Shown: positions 22,191 through 35,318 of the stretch, in pieces | Layout of the letters: every line of letters begins with the position of its first letter | How positions within the stretch are numbered: the stretch's first letter is position 1 | Notes under the pieces: generated by a model | Told to the model about the DNA's origin: nothing | The model's input: only the letters and a program-made list of their open reading frames with translations | The model's database searches: none | Made by a program: the position numbers and the translations under genes | Origin: Pyrocephalus nanus | Lineage: Eukaryota > Chordata > Aves > Passeriformes > Tyrannidae | NCBI GenBank assembly: GCA_038380795.1 | Contig: CM076259.1 | Coordinates: 98,195,739 to 98,259,738, forward strand | Reading direction: 5' to 3' | Length of the DNA: 64,000 nucleotides

Positions 22191-25100
22191 CCTCATTCAT
22201 TCTTGTGTTGTTACTGTTGTTTCTTCAACTGCTTCCTTTGTTTTCATTACTTCTTTCCATTACATTCCTCCTTTGGTACTTTCATTCTAAACTGGATGCG
22301 AACCCAAATACATTTATTTTCAATTTATTAAAAACATTAAAAATATTTATGCAAAGTAAATTCTCACCATATTAAATCAACTTGCTATTCATAACACTAA
22401 ACACTGAATATAACAGTCTGTCTTTTAAAAGTTCTAAAAACAGTGTAGTTTTTTGCAATATTCATTTGTCATTGACATGATCCCTGCTACAAAAAGCAAA
22501 GTAACTATAAATAAACAGTCAATATCTTAAAAGGGAACACTATTAGAGCTAGCTATGGAGTGCTTGGGTTTTCACTCTTGAGGCTATACAGCGGTAAGCC
22601 CCTTATTAAAGTTGTGTTTTCTGAGATCTCAGTGAAGTGCATGAAACTCCAAAGATATAATCCATGGCTTTCATTTTTAATGCTTTATGCACTTTGTTTG
22701 CATGTAACTAGAAAATGCCCCTTTCATGTATTGCAGTCTGGCTCTCAGAGAGGAAGTTCATCAAATACTCTCCTACAGAGATGCATTTTTATATGATTCA
22801 TTGAGCAACTGGGTCTATGTGAAAGGGACCAGATAATAAATCTAAATGTCTGAGATCTACCTATAGCTTGTTATTTTATGACTTTGGGCAAGATACTTCA
22901 CTCTGCTTTATGTACATATGTAGAGACATCTGTGACTGGCTGCTACCAGAATTTAACTAATACCACATTAAATATTTAAATTATGTTTAGTATACCAAAG
23001 TTAATCCTAAGATTTCAAATGCTGAGTCAAACTGAAAATACATGTTTGCTTTACAGCTATGGGGAAAAAAAAATGAAAAAAATTACTGTATGCAGAACAA
23101 TGCCCCATCATTTTGCATGTTAAAAAACTGTCTCTTTAGCACTATGATTTATTTAGAAAGGAAGCAAGTGTTCTGAATAAGCAACCTACTCTTCATAAAT
23201 ATTAACAGTATTAACTATCAGGCAAGATAAATCTTTGTTGCTGTAAGTAAACGTTACTTTAAGGTCAAAGCCATCCCTCTGGTTATTGCTTGCAAAATGT
23301 GCAAGATAGAGGAGTTGTACACATTTATTTTTTCTACCCTACTTCTCTCTCTGTCATTTTAAATTATTTGACCACACTAGGCTCAAAGCATGCACTTGTA
23401 GATGAGCTTGCTTTCCAGGTGGCTTCTCCCAGCCCTTTTAACAGGAGGAATTCTCTCTTTGAAGCATATACAAACCATCATTTAAGTCTAAAGAAAAACT
23501 TTGGCTAGGCGATGTCAGTTTTATGATGCTGTTTATTACCAGCTATATTATCACAGTTTGAGGCAAGGATTACTCAGCATTTACAGGTAATCCACTCAGA
23601 TCACTGCTATACCAAATGAGGACAGCACAGGGTTACACCAATTGAATCATTTTAGTTCCAATATGCATTTCACAAAAGAAAACTGCAGAGTGAGGCTAAC
23701 ATATGACTTCAATAAAGAATAGGTTTCTTTTAGCCATCATGTTGAGAGCCACGAAGTGAAAGGTAGGGAACACAAACTATCAAGCTCATTGAGAAGTACA
23801 AGGCATTTGGGAGCACCAAGCATCTCCTGAGTTTCTCCAACCTCTGCAGAATCAGGGTCACTTCACACATCAGCCCTCAGCAAATCAGATCAGTGAAATT
23901 AAAACTGAATATTAATGAACATTTAGAAATTATGCCATACATTGACATCTGCTCAGCCACATCAAGTACATTTCTAGAAGCCTCTTACTAAACGTGATAG
24001 AAATAGTATCTTAATAGCTGAGCTTACAATCTGAACTGTCACATAGCTTAGGAAGTAATGGACCAAATATGTTAGGACACAAATATCCTGAGCACCTTTT
24101 CCTAGTTTTCAGGCACATATTTTTCTAAACAGGTCAGGCACTACCCCTATGACTCCCCAGGTAGTGTCACTGAGCATATCATGGGATGTGTATTGTGAAC
24201 ATCTGCTGAGTTCATGACCTCAGCCACAGAAAAGAGTTAAAACCCAAGTGAACTAGTTTTACAAACATTCCCACAAAAGCTGAAATACACAAATCACCAG
24301 AAGACTGAACTTGTAAGTGACAAAGAAAAAGCAATTTGTCATATGCAGAATATAACATGCTGACAAAGATTAAGAGAAACTTCCAAGTAGGACTGGGGAG
24401 TCAAACATGAACTGCTGATAAAATCCCTCTCCTACTCATCCTCACAGAAGAAATACAACACTTAACAAGTTATCCCTATCTCTACAAGATCTCTTTCCAA
24501 AAAAAGTCTATTTTCTTTAATAACTGGAATGAATACATTACTCACAGTCACTGACATACTCTCCTAGCCCTAACTCTGCTGTGCAAGCAGACGTTTTGCA
24601 CTGAATAGTTTGGAGGGGCTTATTTGGAGAAGGAGGTTGTGGAGGGATAAAGAAAACTAATAACTCCAGCCGTCCCCCTCAATCATCTCCTAAAAAGGGT
24701 CAAAGTGCCACTGCCCTGAAAAACCCAGGCCATGTCTTGCCTGCATTCCTCACATTTGCAGAATTCCAGACACGATTAGGAGACCATTAATGACAGGGAA
24801 AAGCACTGACTCTGTGCAATACAAACAGCAATTATCAAAACCATTGCCAAGTTTATGTCCCATGGATGCACACTTTCTTAAGTGAAAGGGGTGCTTCTGA
24901 TAAGCAAAGCCGTGGCAGCTTAGGAAAGCAAGGAAAGGCAAAGGAATTCTTTGGTGAGTTATCTCTCTTGGGCTGCCAGGTGGTGCAGGAGATTCCACAA
25001 GGCTGAAGTCACTAAGCTAAGAGAAGGCCCTCAGCATGGGAATGACACACCTTTATTATCACCAGTCTCCAGCCTGAGAGGAAACCAATATACCAGCTAG

Positions 25101-25207
25101 GGAGTTATCTGTACCTCCCCTAAGCTTTTCTTCTCTTCTCTCTCTCCTTCACTAAAGCCCATTATCAAAAAAAACACAAACTAAACTCAGTTTAGACTCG
25201 AAAAATC
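22191..25207. other. Gene-free unique DNA
   Basis: AT-rich single-copy sequence with no supportable gene, RNA or transposon. Nothing further seen. Confidence 0.55.
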
Positions 25208-25239
25208 TTTTTTTTCTTTTCTTTTTTTTTTTTTTTTTT
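25208..25239. repeat. T-rich tract
   Basis: Two short T runs separated by C, then an uninterrupted run of 18 T. Confidence 0.9.
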
Positions 25240-26790
25240 CAAGAGAACTAGCAGAATTTCAAACATCTTATGACTGGTGATGAGAACATAAAGAGAACAT
25301 TTCACAGTATGTGGTGAACATAAATTTTTAATTTAAAGCATGTAGCAATTTCATGAAAAAATCTTTCTGGCATAGGCTAAAATGGTTACAGAATACTGCA
25401 AAACCAACAACAGACATATATGTACTGATGTGACAGGAGGCAGGCTGTCACCAGCTGGAAGGTACTAACTGGATTCATACTTTTAAGTTAATGTATATGG
25501 AGATAATTCATTGACCGCATTCAGCTTTTAAACGTTGTGCCAAAGAACCAATTTTCTTAATTGACATAACTATCAGAGGACACACAGTAACATATTAAGA
25601 TGTTGTCTACAATCCACAATTTGCATCTCTAAAAGGCTATTGAAAGTATTGTGAAAGGTACAAAAGAAAGGGTCTGAGGCATGGAAAATATCTCCAAGAG
25701 GCAAACATAAAGACTGAGTTTAGCAAGAAGAAGACTGACAGGCGACGTGGCTACACACAGTTATGTCATGGAGAAAAATAGCAGGCTCATTAATTTAAGA
25801 GCATAGTCCTCAGTGGTCAGCTTCTGATGCCAGATAAAGTTAAATTGAAAGTAATCGTTTGTTTGGACTTCGTCAATCATCAACAAAATGCTATCAAAGC
25901 AAACCTTCCTTAATTTCAGATCAAAACCGGATGCCTTTCTGGAAGGCATGTTTAACTTAAACAGGAAGCAATGTGTTCAACATGGATAACAGGATGAAGC
26001 GTAGCAGCTTGTGAAATACAGAGAGCAGACCACATTATCACCTTCCAGCTTTAGGCTTTGCAAATCCCTGAGTTTTTCCCTGGACTTAGTCATACTCTGC
26101 CATCAACTGTTTTTATGTATATCACAAGACTGTCTGGACCTTCACTTACACTCTGGACTGCACTATACGTTCTTTGCATGAACCTTTCCTTGTCCCAAAT
26201 CAGAGGCAACTTGTTAGTTCACTAAAAATTCATTTGAACAAGTCTAGCAAAAAATAAAGACAAATAAATCAGCTGTGAACCCTGTGGCTCAGAACCTAAT
26301 TTTCAAAATATGCGTAAGTTGGTGACATGAAAATCAATTTCCTCTGGAATGTGCTTCTCCTCAGCAAGGGCTATTTCAATGCCAATGTGCTCTCTCACAT
26401 CACTGGGTTTGGCTGTGATACTATTAAATGGAAGTGGCAATTTTTTTTTCCTTCCACAATGAATAAACCCCTTAATTTTCTGAAGTGACTGAGTAGGGTT
26501 TAAGGTCTGGGAAGGTTTAATAACATTAATATGTGTATTTTGGAAGAAAAAAAGCCTGAAATTTTCAACATAAAACCCAGGGAATATTAGATTACAGTAA
26601 TTGGGAAAAGCAGTTGGGAGAGACTTGAAAACACAACTGCATTAAGCTGTAAGTGAAATTCTGAGAAGCAGCTTACCAACCAAACGAAATAAGCAAAACA
26701 ACCATCAATGGAGTTGCAAGTAATGGGGCAGAGGGAAATCAAGCTTCATCCCTGCTGTGGGCTTCCTGCCCCCTTCCTGCCCACCGCAGT

Positions 26791-26810
26791 GTGTTGCAAA
26801 TGCAACACAG
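26791..26810. other. Near-perfect palindrome GTGTTGCA-AA-TGCAACAC
   Basis: Eight-base arms at 26791-26798 and 26801-26808 are exact reverse complements separated by AA; one further T/A pair extends the outside. The inner part resembles a C/EBP-type half-site pair (TTGCAAATGCAA). It lies in the only locally GC-rich patch of this stretch, 18 bp before a C11 run. Confidence 0.4.
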
Positions 26811-26825
26811 TGCAAAACATCCCTT

Positions 26826-26836
26826 CCCCCCCCCCC
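26826..26836. repeat. Poly-C run, 11 nt
   Basis: Eleven consecutive C residues inside a GC-rich patch. Confidence 0.9.
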
Positions 26837-27600
26837 GGTGTAGGCAGAGGGGGCACATGGGAAAGAGCAGCCGCAAAATCCCCAGCAAGGCTGAGAGCCC
26901 CTGGGAGCAGACGCTGGGTTGCTCCCATGCATTAGCCCGAGACAATTCATGCTAACAATGTGCTTCTTGGTGGGGCTGAGGGCTGCACGTGGTGCCTCTT
27001 AAGGATACAGGACATATTCTAAACCAAATGTTTGAGATGCCGCTCTGCAGACCCAGGCACAATAGGAGAGAGTAGAAAAATGCAAAAAAAAATATATATC
27101 TATGAAAGAACAAACAAAGAAAGAAGAAGGGAAATGGGAGGGAAAGGAATATTTGATGAGAAATCTTTCCTGTTCTCGCTGAGCCCACAAATCCTCAAGA
27201 CCACCCTGGATATTAAGTGAAAACATGCCAAAAAGAAAAGAGGAAATGCTTTTCACAGAGCAGCTACATATGACCTCTCAGCTTTAGAAGTGCCAGGCTG
27301 CCATTTTCAGAACTTATATAAGAACTCTTTTTACCCTCAATTTCCATTAGTTATGAATCATTTTCTGTTAGCAATCTATGTTAAAAAATTGTGACAAGAA
27401 CCAACTCTCAGAAAGCAGCATCAGTCATATCCAGTCCCAGAGGCAAACTTGTTTCATCCAGTTCTGAATCCTGGTTAGTAAACAAATCCATAAATCCATT
27501 TTGACAATGTCATCAGATTAAACACTGGCTTTTTGGGGGTGGGAGGTGGAGCATGACAGGGCAAGAAACAACTTCAGAAGACTGACAGAAGCTTAAACTG

Positions 27601-27635
27601 AAAAAAAAAAAAAACCAAAAAAACCCCCAAAAAAC
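27601..27635. repeat. A/C-only low-complexity tract
   Basis: A14 followed by runs of A and C only. One of several plus-strand A/C tracts in the window. Confidence 0.85.
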
Positions 27636-29471
27636 AGTTCAGAGAAAAATATTTATTAAAACCCCACACCAACCTCATTTCTCTATATCCAGCAGCATTT
27701 GACTCGGATTTGTTTCCACCAGGAGTGAAGGTTTTCCATATTCCATATGGGGGAAAAAAAAATCCCTTCCCAATTACACAACTTTGATGGATTTTTATTT
27801 CTTTTTAATTCCAAATCCAATACGGAAAATCAATCACCTTCTTTCATTCGTCTGAGGGGAAAAACCCTGAATGCAGTCACTTCCTTTGGTTGAGGGAAAG
27901 GAGGGACCCTGGACTACACAGCAGTGGGATCACAATACCTGTGGTCTGAGTGCATACACTTTGCGAGATACTCACATGGGATTAAAAAACACACATCCTA
28001 CATCTTTTTATATGGCAAGAGGCTACACAACGTTTTCTATTCTAAAAGATTTGTGGTAGTTTTTATAAAGAATACCTTCCTTTAAAATGAAAAATCAAAA
28101 TTAAAAAACACAAGTGTTACAATAAAAAAAGTCTTGGATAGGGAAATTGCCTTTTTTATGCCATGAAGTTCAGGTAAACTGGAAATTTTCACAAGTCTGT
28201 ATTCGTCCTCAGGCTTTTTTAGGGAAACCCCAAGAGCAGTAAATGAAACAGGGCCATTTGGAGTATGCTTATACCCGTAAGTGACACCAGAGGACGCTCC
28301 CAAACACTACAGCTTGACCATGTGTATCATTCACTTCTGGTATGGATTTGACTTAAACTATGGGGAACACTCTCAAAATATTTCCAGGCATAATTTCAGT
28401 CAACTTGGATCCATTGTTAATAGGTGGTGTGCATGACTGTTTTGGAGGGTAAGAGTTTAATAGCGTAGGTATGAACTGCTTCAGGTGCATTGGCCTCAGG
28501 GCCAGGTTATGGGCTGGGCCTGTTGTGTTTACTGGTCTAGACCAAATGCCAGAGCGATGCAATGCTAAAGCAAAGCACACTCTGCAAGCATCTAGAGCTG
28601 CTTTTTCTTTAATCAGAAGATAAGAGTCTCCATGACGAGTTATGTCAAGCTCTTCCCACAGTCTCTCTCATGCAGTCCCAGTGGCTCCCACATCCTCTAG
28701 GAGGAGAAAAGAGGAGAAAGCTCAACTCAGTGGTTCCTGCCCACAGACCCCACACGAAGCCCAAACCACCCCTTGGCCAGCAGTCGGCCAACTTCACTCA
28801 TCCCCTATTCCTAGTGGCAGAAAGCACTAAAGGAGTAACTTGCTCATTGCCTAAATAAAAAGTTTCATATGCTATGGGAGTGATTACAGTTTGACAACAT
28901 ACATTTCATTTTACTTTTTATACTAATGTTTGAAATTATTCACCAACCCTTTATTAAATTTATGATATTTTGTTTGACGAAGCAAATGTCTGTGAAAGTT
29001 ACAAAATGCCACATTGAGATTTCTGTGCAAATATTATATATCTACATCTCTGATGTAAGTTTCCTCCTAAACCAGTTTTTTTCCCCTTGCAATTCCTCAC
29101 TGCCAAATAAATGTATTTCCAGCTGTATCTGTGGGAAACAAATAGTGTCATGCAATGAATAGCTAGGAAATGCACACCTGTCATAAACTAAAGCCCATCT
29201 CATGGGATATATTATATTCCATTCCCAACCTATCAAGAAAGGATACAATGAAAAAATGGATTGGTGTCAACTGCCAGATGTTTTCAAGCCTCTCTAATTA
29301 GGTAAAAATTAAACAACTGCTATGTTCTATATTATAGATATTTTGCAGATGTGTAATTCACATAAACATAAAGTCTGATTTTCATTTACACAGAGGCCTC
29401 TTTACACTGCTTTGGCATCACAACATTGCTTAATACTGGCCTTAGTTACTTAAGTTTGTATTTCAAGTTTC

Positions 29472-29485
29472 TTTTTTTTTTTTTT
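29472..29485. repeat. Poly-T run, 14 nt
   Basis: Pure T homopolymer. Confidence 0.9.
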
Positions 29486-32400
29486 GTGAGAGTATATAAT
29501 AATTAATTTCACATAAGCATATCAGGATAAGGCCCGTAGTATGATGGGCATGACTTTAGCAAGGTGTCTTGAGGGACACCAGAAGGCAAAAGAAGTGTTC
29601 TCTGTTAGTACTTACATTTCATGTAGAATAAGTCTGCTGAGAATGAGTTAGGTTCAATTCATCTTTACTGTACATTTTTGCAAATGTCACTGAATATTTA
29701 ATTGTAACTGTGATTAATTTGTTCATGAGGTATGCAAAATGTTGAGCTGTTCCCATTACCTGCTCAGCCTTTTTCCTCAGGCTTCCTCACAAATCCCCTA
29801 GCTGACAAACATGCAAGGAGGGAAAAATAATCAAGTAAATCCTGCTTGTACCAAAACAACAGCAGTTTCTCATCTTTCAGATTAAAATAAGAGGAAAATT
29901 TACTAAATAAAGTAAAGGGAAGGGAAAAGGGAAAAATTTACTTAATAAAAATCTTATATTGAAATAAATTATCTACTTTATTCTGCTCCCTAAAATGAAG
30001 GGAAAAAATAAAGTTCTTGTTTTCTTTCATAATAAGAAGTCTGGTTTATTTGCTGTTCACAGATATCATGCATGAAGGACCATAAGATGAAGGATACTTT
30101 CATGCAAATAGTTCAGCTCACAGAGACTCGGTATATTTTTTTGTACCTTCGTCCCAAGTAACAATTACCGGATAAATATACTCAGATACAAATTTGTAAC
30201 CCAAATAATTAAGTATTTTAAAAAAGAAATAATATTCATTTTACTAAGAACTTAAGACAGGAATGTGATTGACAATGCTTATCAGCAGCTGTCTCCACCT
30301 ATTTCCATCACACTTTTCTCATACTCCTCAGACATGGATTTCTGTGTTTGTACTGCAACAGCAATGCAGACCCTCCACTGGGGACTCTGCTGCTGGGAGG
30401 AAAAGCCTGATAAACCATACACTTAAGAGAAGGAAAGCCTGGACCAAAAATTATTATTACTACAGAACATTAGACTAACGTACATCCACAGTGTATCATT
30501 TTCCCCACGGAAAAGTCTAAAGTAGGGTTATTATTATATTTGATTTTTTCCTCAACATTCCTGAATCATTATTTACCTTTTAGCCATCTGGTCTAATTGT
30601 TAATTTTCCTTAGAGATAGAATAGTAATGCTAGCAGTAATTACTATGTGCTTATGGTAACCAGGATTTTTTTATTGTTATAGGCAATATGTGTCTAAATT
30701 ATATTGTACTAGTCGAAAGCAAAAAAACTACCAAGAATTCATCTGATAATCCTGATTAAAATGTGGGTTTTTTTGCTATGTTACAAATTGCTGGGAAAAG
30801 CGAGTGTTAGTCTAACCCGTGTGTCCAACTATATTTGTAAGAGAGTTTTGTGACCTGCAGAGAAGTCTGGTCTGGGTTTCCTGTTTCAATTCATGTTCAT
30901 TTTTTGAATAAGTTCAAAATTACAAGGAGGGAATAGATTTTTACACACTTCAGTTTGTGTGGAGCATAAGGATGAAGGCTGCCACCTGTTCATGAACAGC
31001 ATATGCAGAAGTAACCTCAAATATGGGCTGACAGACCAAAGAGAGCCCAGGAGACACCAGCAGTTGGGCTACAAACACCATTCCAGAAATCCAAGATACT
31101 GTGCAATATGCATGTGCAAAAAGTATGTACAATACTCTGCAATGTACCCTAGAAATCACTTATATGTCCTATTCTGTTTTATGTAGTCTAAGCTGCAGAA
31201 CACCAAAAGAATGTCTTTTTCCTCCTTTAGTGCATTTCAGTCTCCATATTACTCTGTTATCAATACTTTCGTAACTTTTCTCTAACTTTTCTCTTATTTG
31301 CTTACAATTTATGTCTCCATTTCTCTATTCTTCTCCAAAATTTTCTTTAGTATTTTGTTCTGTCACTTATTAACCCTCTTTTTTCCTTCAAATATTCTTT
31401 GTTCCTTGTGAAAGAATGGAGATAATTTCATGGCATGATGCTGTGTTATCCAAATGCACTCAAGCAGGCTCTGGACTGGACAGGCAATGTCTGAATGCAC
31501 TAGCATGCACTACCAGACTTAGGTTTATTTGCTAGCTACACCTCAGAGAACTGTTAGCACAGCTGCTTGTAGTGCCCAAGCCATGATGTTTCATGCTAGT
31601 GCAAACATTGCTGTACCTCTCTCATTAGCAGACACTGAACACACCTGTCTCAAGTGCTCAGACCAAGGATCACCTGTATATTTTGTTGAAATGATAAACC
31701 CTCCCAGTTCACTCAGGCGTAAAAAAAAGCTGCAGGAGTATAATGCTGGTTGAGATACAGGTCACAGGGTCAAAACAAAATACAAAATAAAATATCCATT
31801 TTATACCCTTCTCTCTACAATACCAGCACTGAATAATTAAATGCTGATAACAAATAGGCTGCATCGATCACAGCAATGTTTTACTCAGTTCAGGCATTGG
31901 AGAGAGCACAAGACTGATACGTGCATTCTTTCTCATCTTTCAAGAGACTAGCAGTTAGTTAGGATGTGTCAGAGATCGTGCCCTAGGAGATATGGTCAAG
32001 GGGATCACAGCTGCTGCACTCCATTCACAGCTGAGCACTTCCACTTCCCAGGTTCCCAAAGGATGCTCCCAACTTGGCCTCCCAAGGCCTGTCTGAAGAC
32101 AGCAAGAAGTTCCAAGAGGAGTCCCACCATATGGGGACTAAGCTAAAATAACAGAGCTACTTCATATGAAGCATGAAGATTTCCTTAATTTTCCACTTGT
32201 CCAGCAAAACTACATATGTGTCAACCTGGCAGACAGAAGAATGGCTGATCTGTAGCCGCTGGAAGCTCCTCACATGTATCTGCATCACTGAATGGCTGTG
32301 GGAAATACCAGTAAGGCTGTATGGGATGGGCACCAGAACAATCTCAGTGGGTATTCAGCGAGGGGAAAGGAAGTTTACCAGGAGTGTTAAATAGTGGGGA

Positions 32401-33154
32401 CAGAGAACTCCATCTCTTCCCACTGAGTGCCAATCCAACCATTCAACAAAATATTCCTCTTTACTCCAGCACAGGAGCATCTCTCACATCTATAGCCAGA
32501 AAGACCTCTGTGACTTAACTAGACTGCTCTTACCCCCGCACACAGATCAGACATTCTGATTCCTATCTCTGCTCCTCATCATCCTGCCTTTCCTCACCAA
32601 AGAAAGCATTTCCTTCCTTCATTAACAGCCCTCTCACTTCTCTTGGTCATCTCTCACGCCACACCTTCCTACACCCCTGCATTTCCTGCAGCAGTGACAA
32701 AGCCGGCAAAGAGGCTGTCAGAAAAGTTCTCCTTGTACCATGAGGAGAAGGAAGCCAGAGTCAGGAGGGTCCCATAGGTTGGACCTGTGGATCCTTCTGC
32801 CCCACTAAAGATGGGCACCAGTCAGCTCCCCTCCAGCAGTACCCAGTTCCCTTGGGTCTTCCTTCTGCAGCAGCACCAGTATCACTACGCATTCAGTGAA
32901 CTCTCAAATAGCCCTTCTTCAGCAAGAACATCACAGGCAGTCAGCAGTCACTGTTTTCTCATTCCCATTTGTCTCTGAAGCCAACTGCCTTAGGTAATCA
33001 CATCGTTTAGAGAGCCCTATGGTTTTAATTCCACCTACTCCTTTTCCCAGCAGCTCACTGAGCCCCTGACCACCCAGACACCTCTCCCCTGAGCATTCCT
33101 AGCCAGGCCAAACTGCTGCTTTAGGGCCCCAGAATAGACCCAGCTTTTAAGATG

Positions 33155-33180
33155 CAGCAGCAACAACAACAACAAAACAA
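33155..33180. repeat. (CAG)n/(CAA)n short trinucleotide run
   Basis: Two CAG units followed by four CAA units and an A-rich end. Not part of a recognisable coding exon. Confidence 0.8.
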
Positions 33181-34110
33181 TTTGCAAAGTGTTTTAAGTA
33201 CATCTGGCCCTCTAATGAGTTTGTAGCATGGCCCCTCCAGTGCAACTGAGGGGATAGAAGTGAGCAGGAATCAAAGGATCCCTTTGTCCCATACGAGCAC
33301 CAAATAAAATGTATCACCAAACTTCATCTGTCTTAATAGCTTCCCTTCCCAAACACACCCTGGGCCCTGTAAAGCAAGAAGAGTCATTAGACCATGAGCC
33401 TCACCTTAAGGAAGTTTACTGTTGATCCGTAATCTCTCAGTTTTTATCTCTGAGAAAAAGGCAGTGGCACGTCTGGAGGAACCTCTTTCCAAGTCAATCC
33501 CTGCAGCCGTATTTGCTCACCCCTGCTGTGCACCTCCAAGAGAGTCAAACTGCAAACAAACCAGATCCTACTTCCAATAAAATTCAAAGAAAGTCTTCAT
33601 TGAGATGTGCTGGGAATCTAAAGAGCCAAAGAAAAACCCATGGGTTCCAATGCTTAGCATGGGGAATAAAATGGGATGTCTATTTCTTTAACTTGCTATT
33701 TTTTAAAGAGTAGTCCAGTTCTTATTACCACAATATTTTTATTCTGAATATTATCATTCCTGCCACAAAGGAGGAACAGATGGAATTTCTTCTCATTATT
33801 GTAAAACAACTTAGCTCACTCATACTGAGTGGGTCAATACTGAATTCCTGAGCCTGAATGCTATCAGTGAGTGAGGCCCTCTCAGAAATCCGCTCCTCAA
33901 AACCACGGTATTGCATGATGTGGGTAACTCTGAATGTCTGAAATGAAGCATTCAAGTGTAAAGAAGAGAGGGATTTTGGAATCTGGTCTGTGATTATAAA
34001 CACCTTTCTATTGGATTGGTCAGTTATCACACGTCACCTCCCAAGCAAAATAGATCACTAATCTTTTTGCATAAACATTTATCTGCATTCCAGCAATACA
34101 AAGCTTAATA

Positions 34111-34137
34111 ACAAAAAAACCAACCAAACAAACAAAC
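34111..34137. repeat. A/C-only tract, (CAAA)n-like
   Basis: ACAAAAAAAC followed by CCAA and CAAA units. Same composition as the larger tracts at 38300 and 54175. Confidence 0.85.
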
Positions 34138-35301
34138 TTCTGAAAGCTGTGTTACTGAATCATACAGAGAAAACAAAATAGAAACTTTAACAAAGACTAT
34201 TACACCTTAGCTTGTTCAAATTGAAAAAAACAGGTGGATATGTGAAAGCTATAATTAATATAAACAATGTTTGTAATCTCAACTGAATCTACAAAATATA
34301 AGTATCTTCTTTGTAAAAATCTGATTAAATCTTAAAATAACCCCCCATTTATCAAGTTCATCATGCACAGCATCAGAAGTAAAAAGTTTTAAACTGAAGC
34401 AAAAGGCAAGACATATATAGTATATTCATCCAGCCTTCCTTGGCTCAGGAAAGAAAAATTTGTTCAGTGCAGATCACTGTTCTTTGTCATCACAGCAGTG
34501 GTATTAAGTTTGAATCACATGTTATTTACTACCTTGCACTTAAGAAACCCATATCATCTGCTTGCATTTGCGCAGTTTCCTTTTCTTATTTGACAGATAA
34601 GAAAACAACAGAAAAAGTGTCTCATTACAGCCTTTAACAAATCTATAGAAAATTAAACAATTCAGGAGTTTCAGCACCTGTTGTCATGTTCACTTATGGG
34701 ATTAATAGTTCTTCATAGTGGGCTGGCAGACCTAGGCTGGTTTCCAGAGACATTAACCCAGAATTTCTTTGCTATTGTTGGTTTGTTTCAAAGAAAATAG
34801 CATTTAAAGCAAGCTTCATTTGTTTTAACTATAGAAATGGAATAAAGAAATAACTTTCTCCCCATCAACATCAGTTTAAAGTCCTTCCTGGCTATGTGCA
34901 CCCTAGGAATATATTTTCCTGAGAAATTGTTTGCTGAATGGAATGCTGGGAGCGTGGAAAAAGTAATTATTTTATTAGAAACCTGAACTTCTTGGATCTG
35001 TCTCATTGGCTATATTTGCCAAGAAGCAAAATGCACTGGAAGAATAATCTGAAAATCAAGAAACATTTATTCAACAATGACATAATTTTCCATTTTGGTT
35101 ATAAATGTTTTAAGGTATTTTTAAGTTTGCTGTTACAGGTCTTTGTTTTAGTGCCATCACTGTATCCTATCGCCTAATATATATTAGCATGCACAATATA
35201 TTTGTGTAAACTGCTGTACATATTTCAACACCTACCTTCAGTTACCTCCAGGTAATGAGTTAATCATAACTGTATCGAAGCTTGCACATTTGAGCTTTCA
35301 C

Positions 35302-35318
35302 TTTTTTTTTTTTTTTTT
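35302..35318. repeat. Poly-T run, 17 nt
   Basis: Pure T homopolymer. Confidence 0.9.

Noticed and set aside
28082..28303. Minus-strand frame of 73 codons with protein-like composition
   Set aside because: No recognised domain, no homologue recalled, no clear splice or promoter context; its length is within chance expectation.
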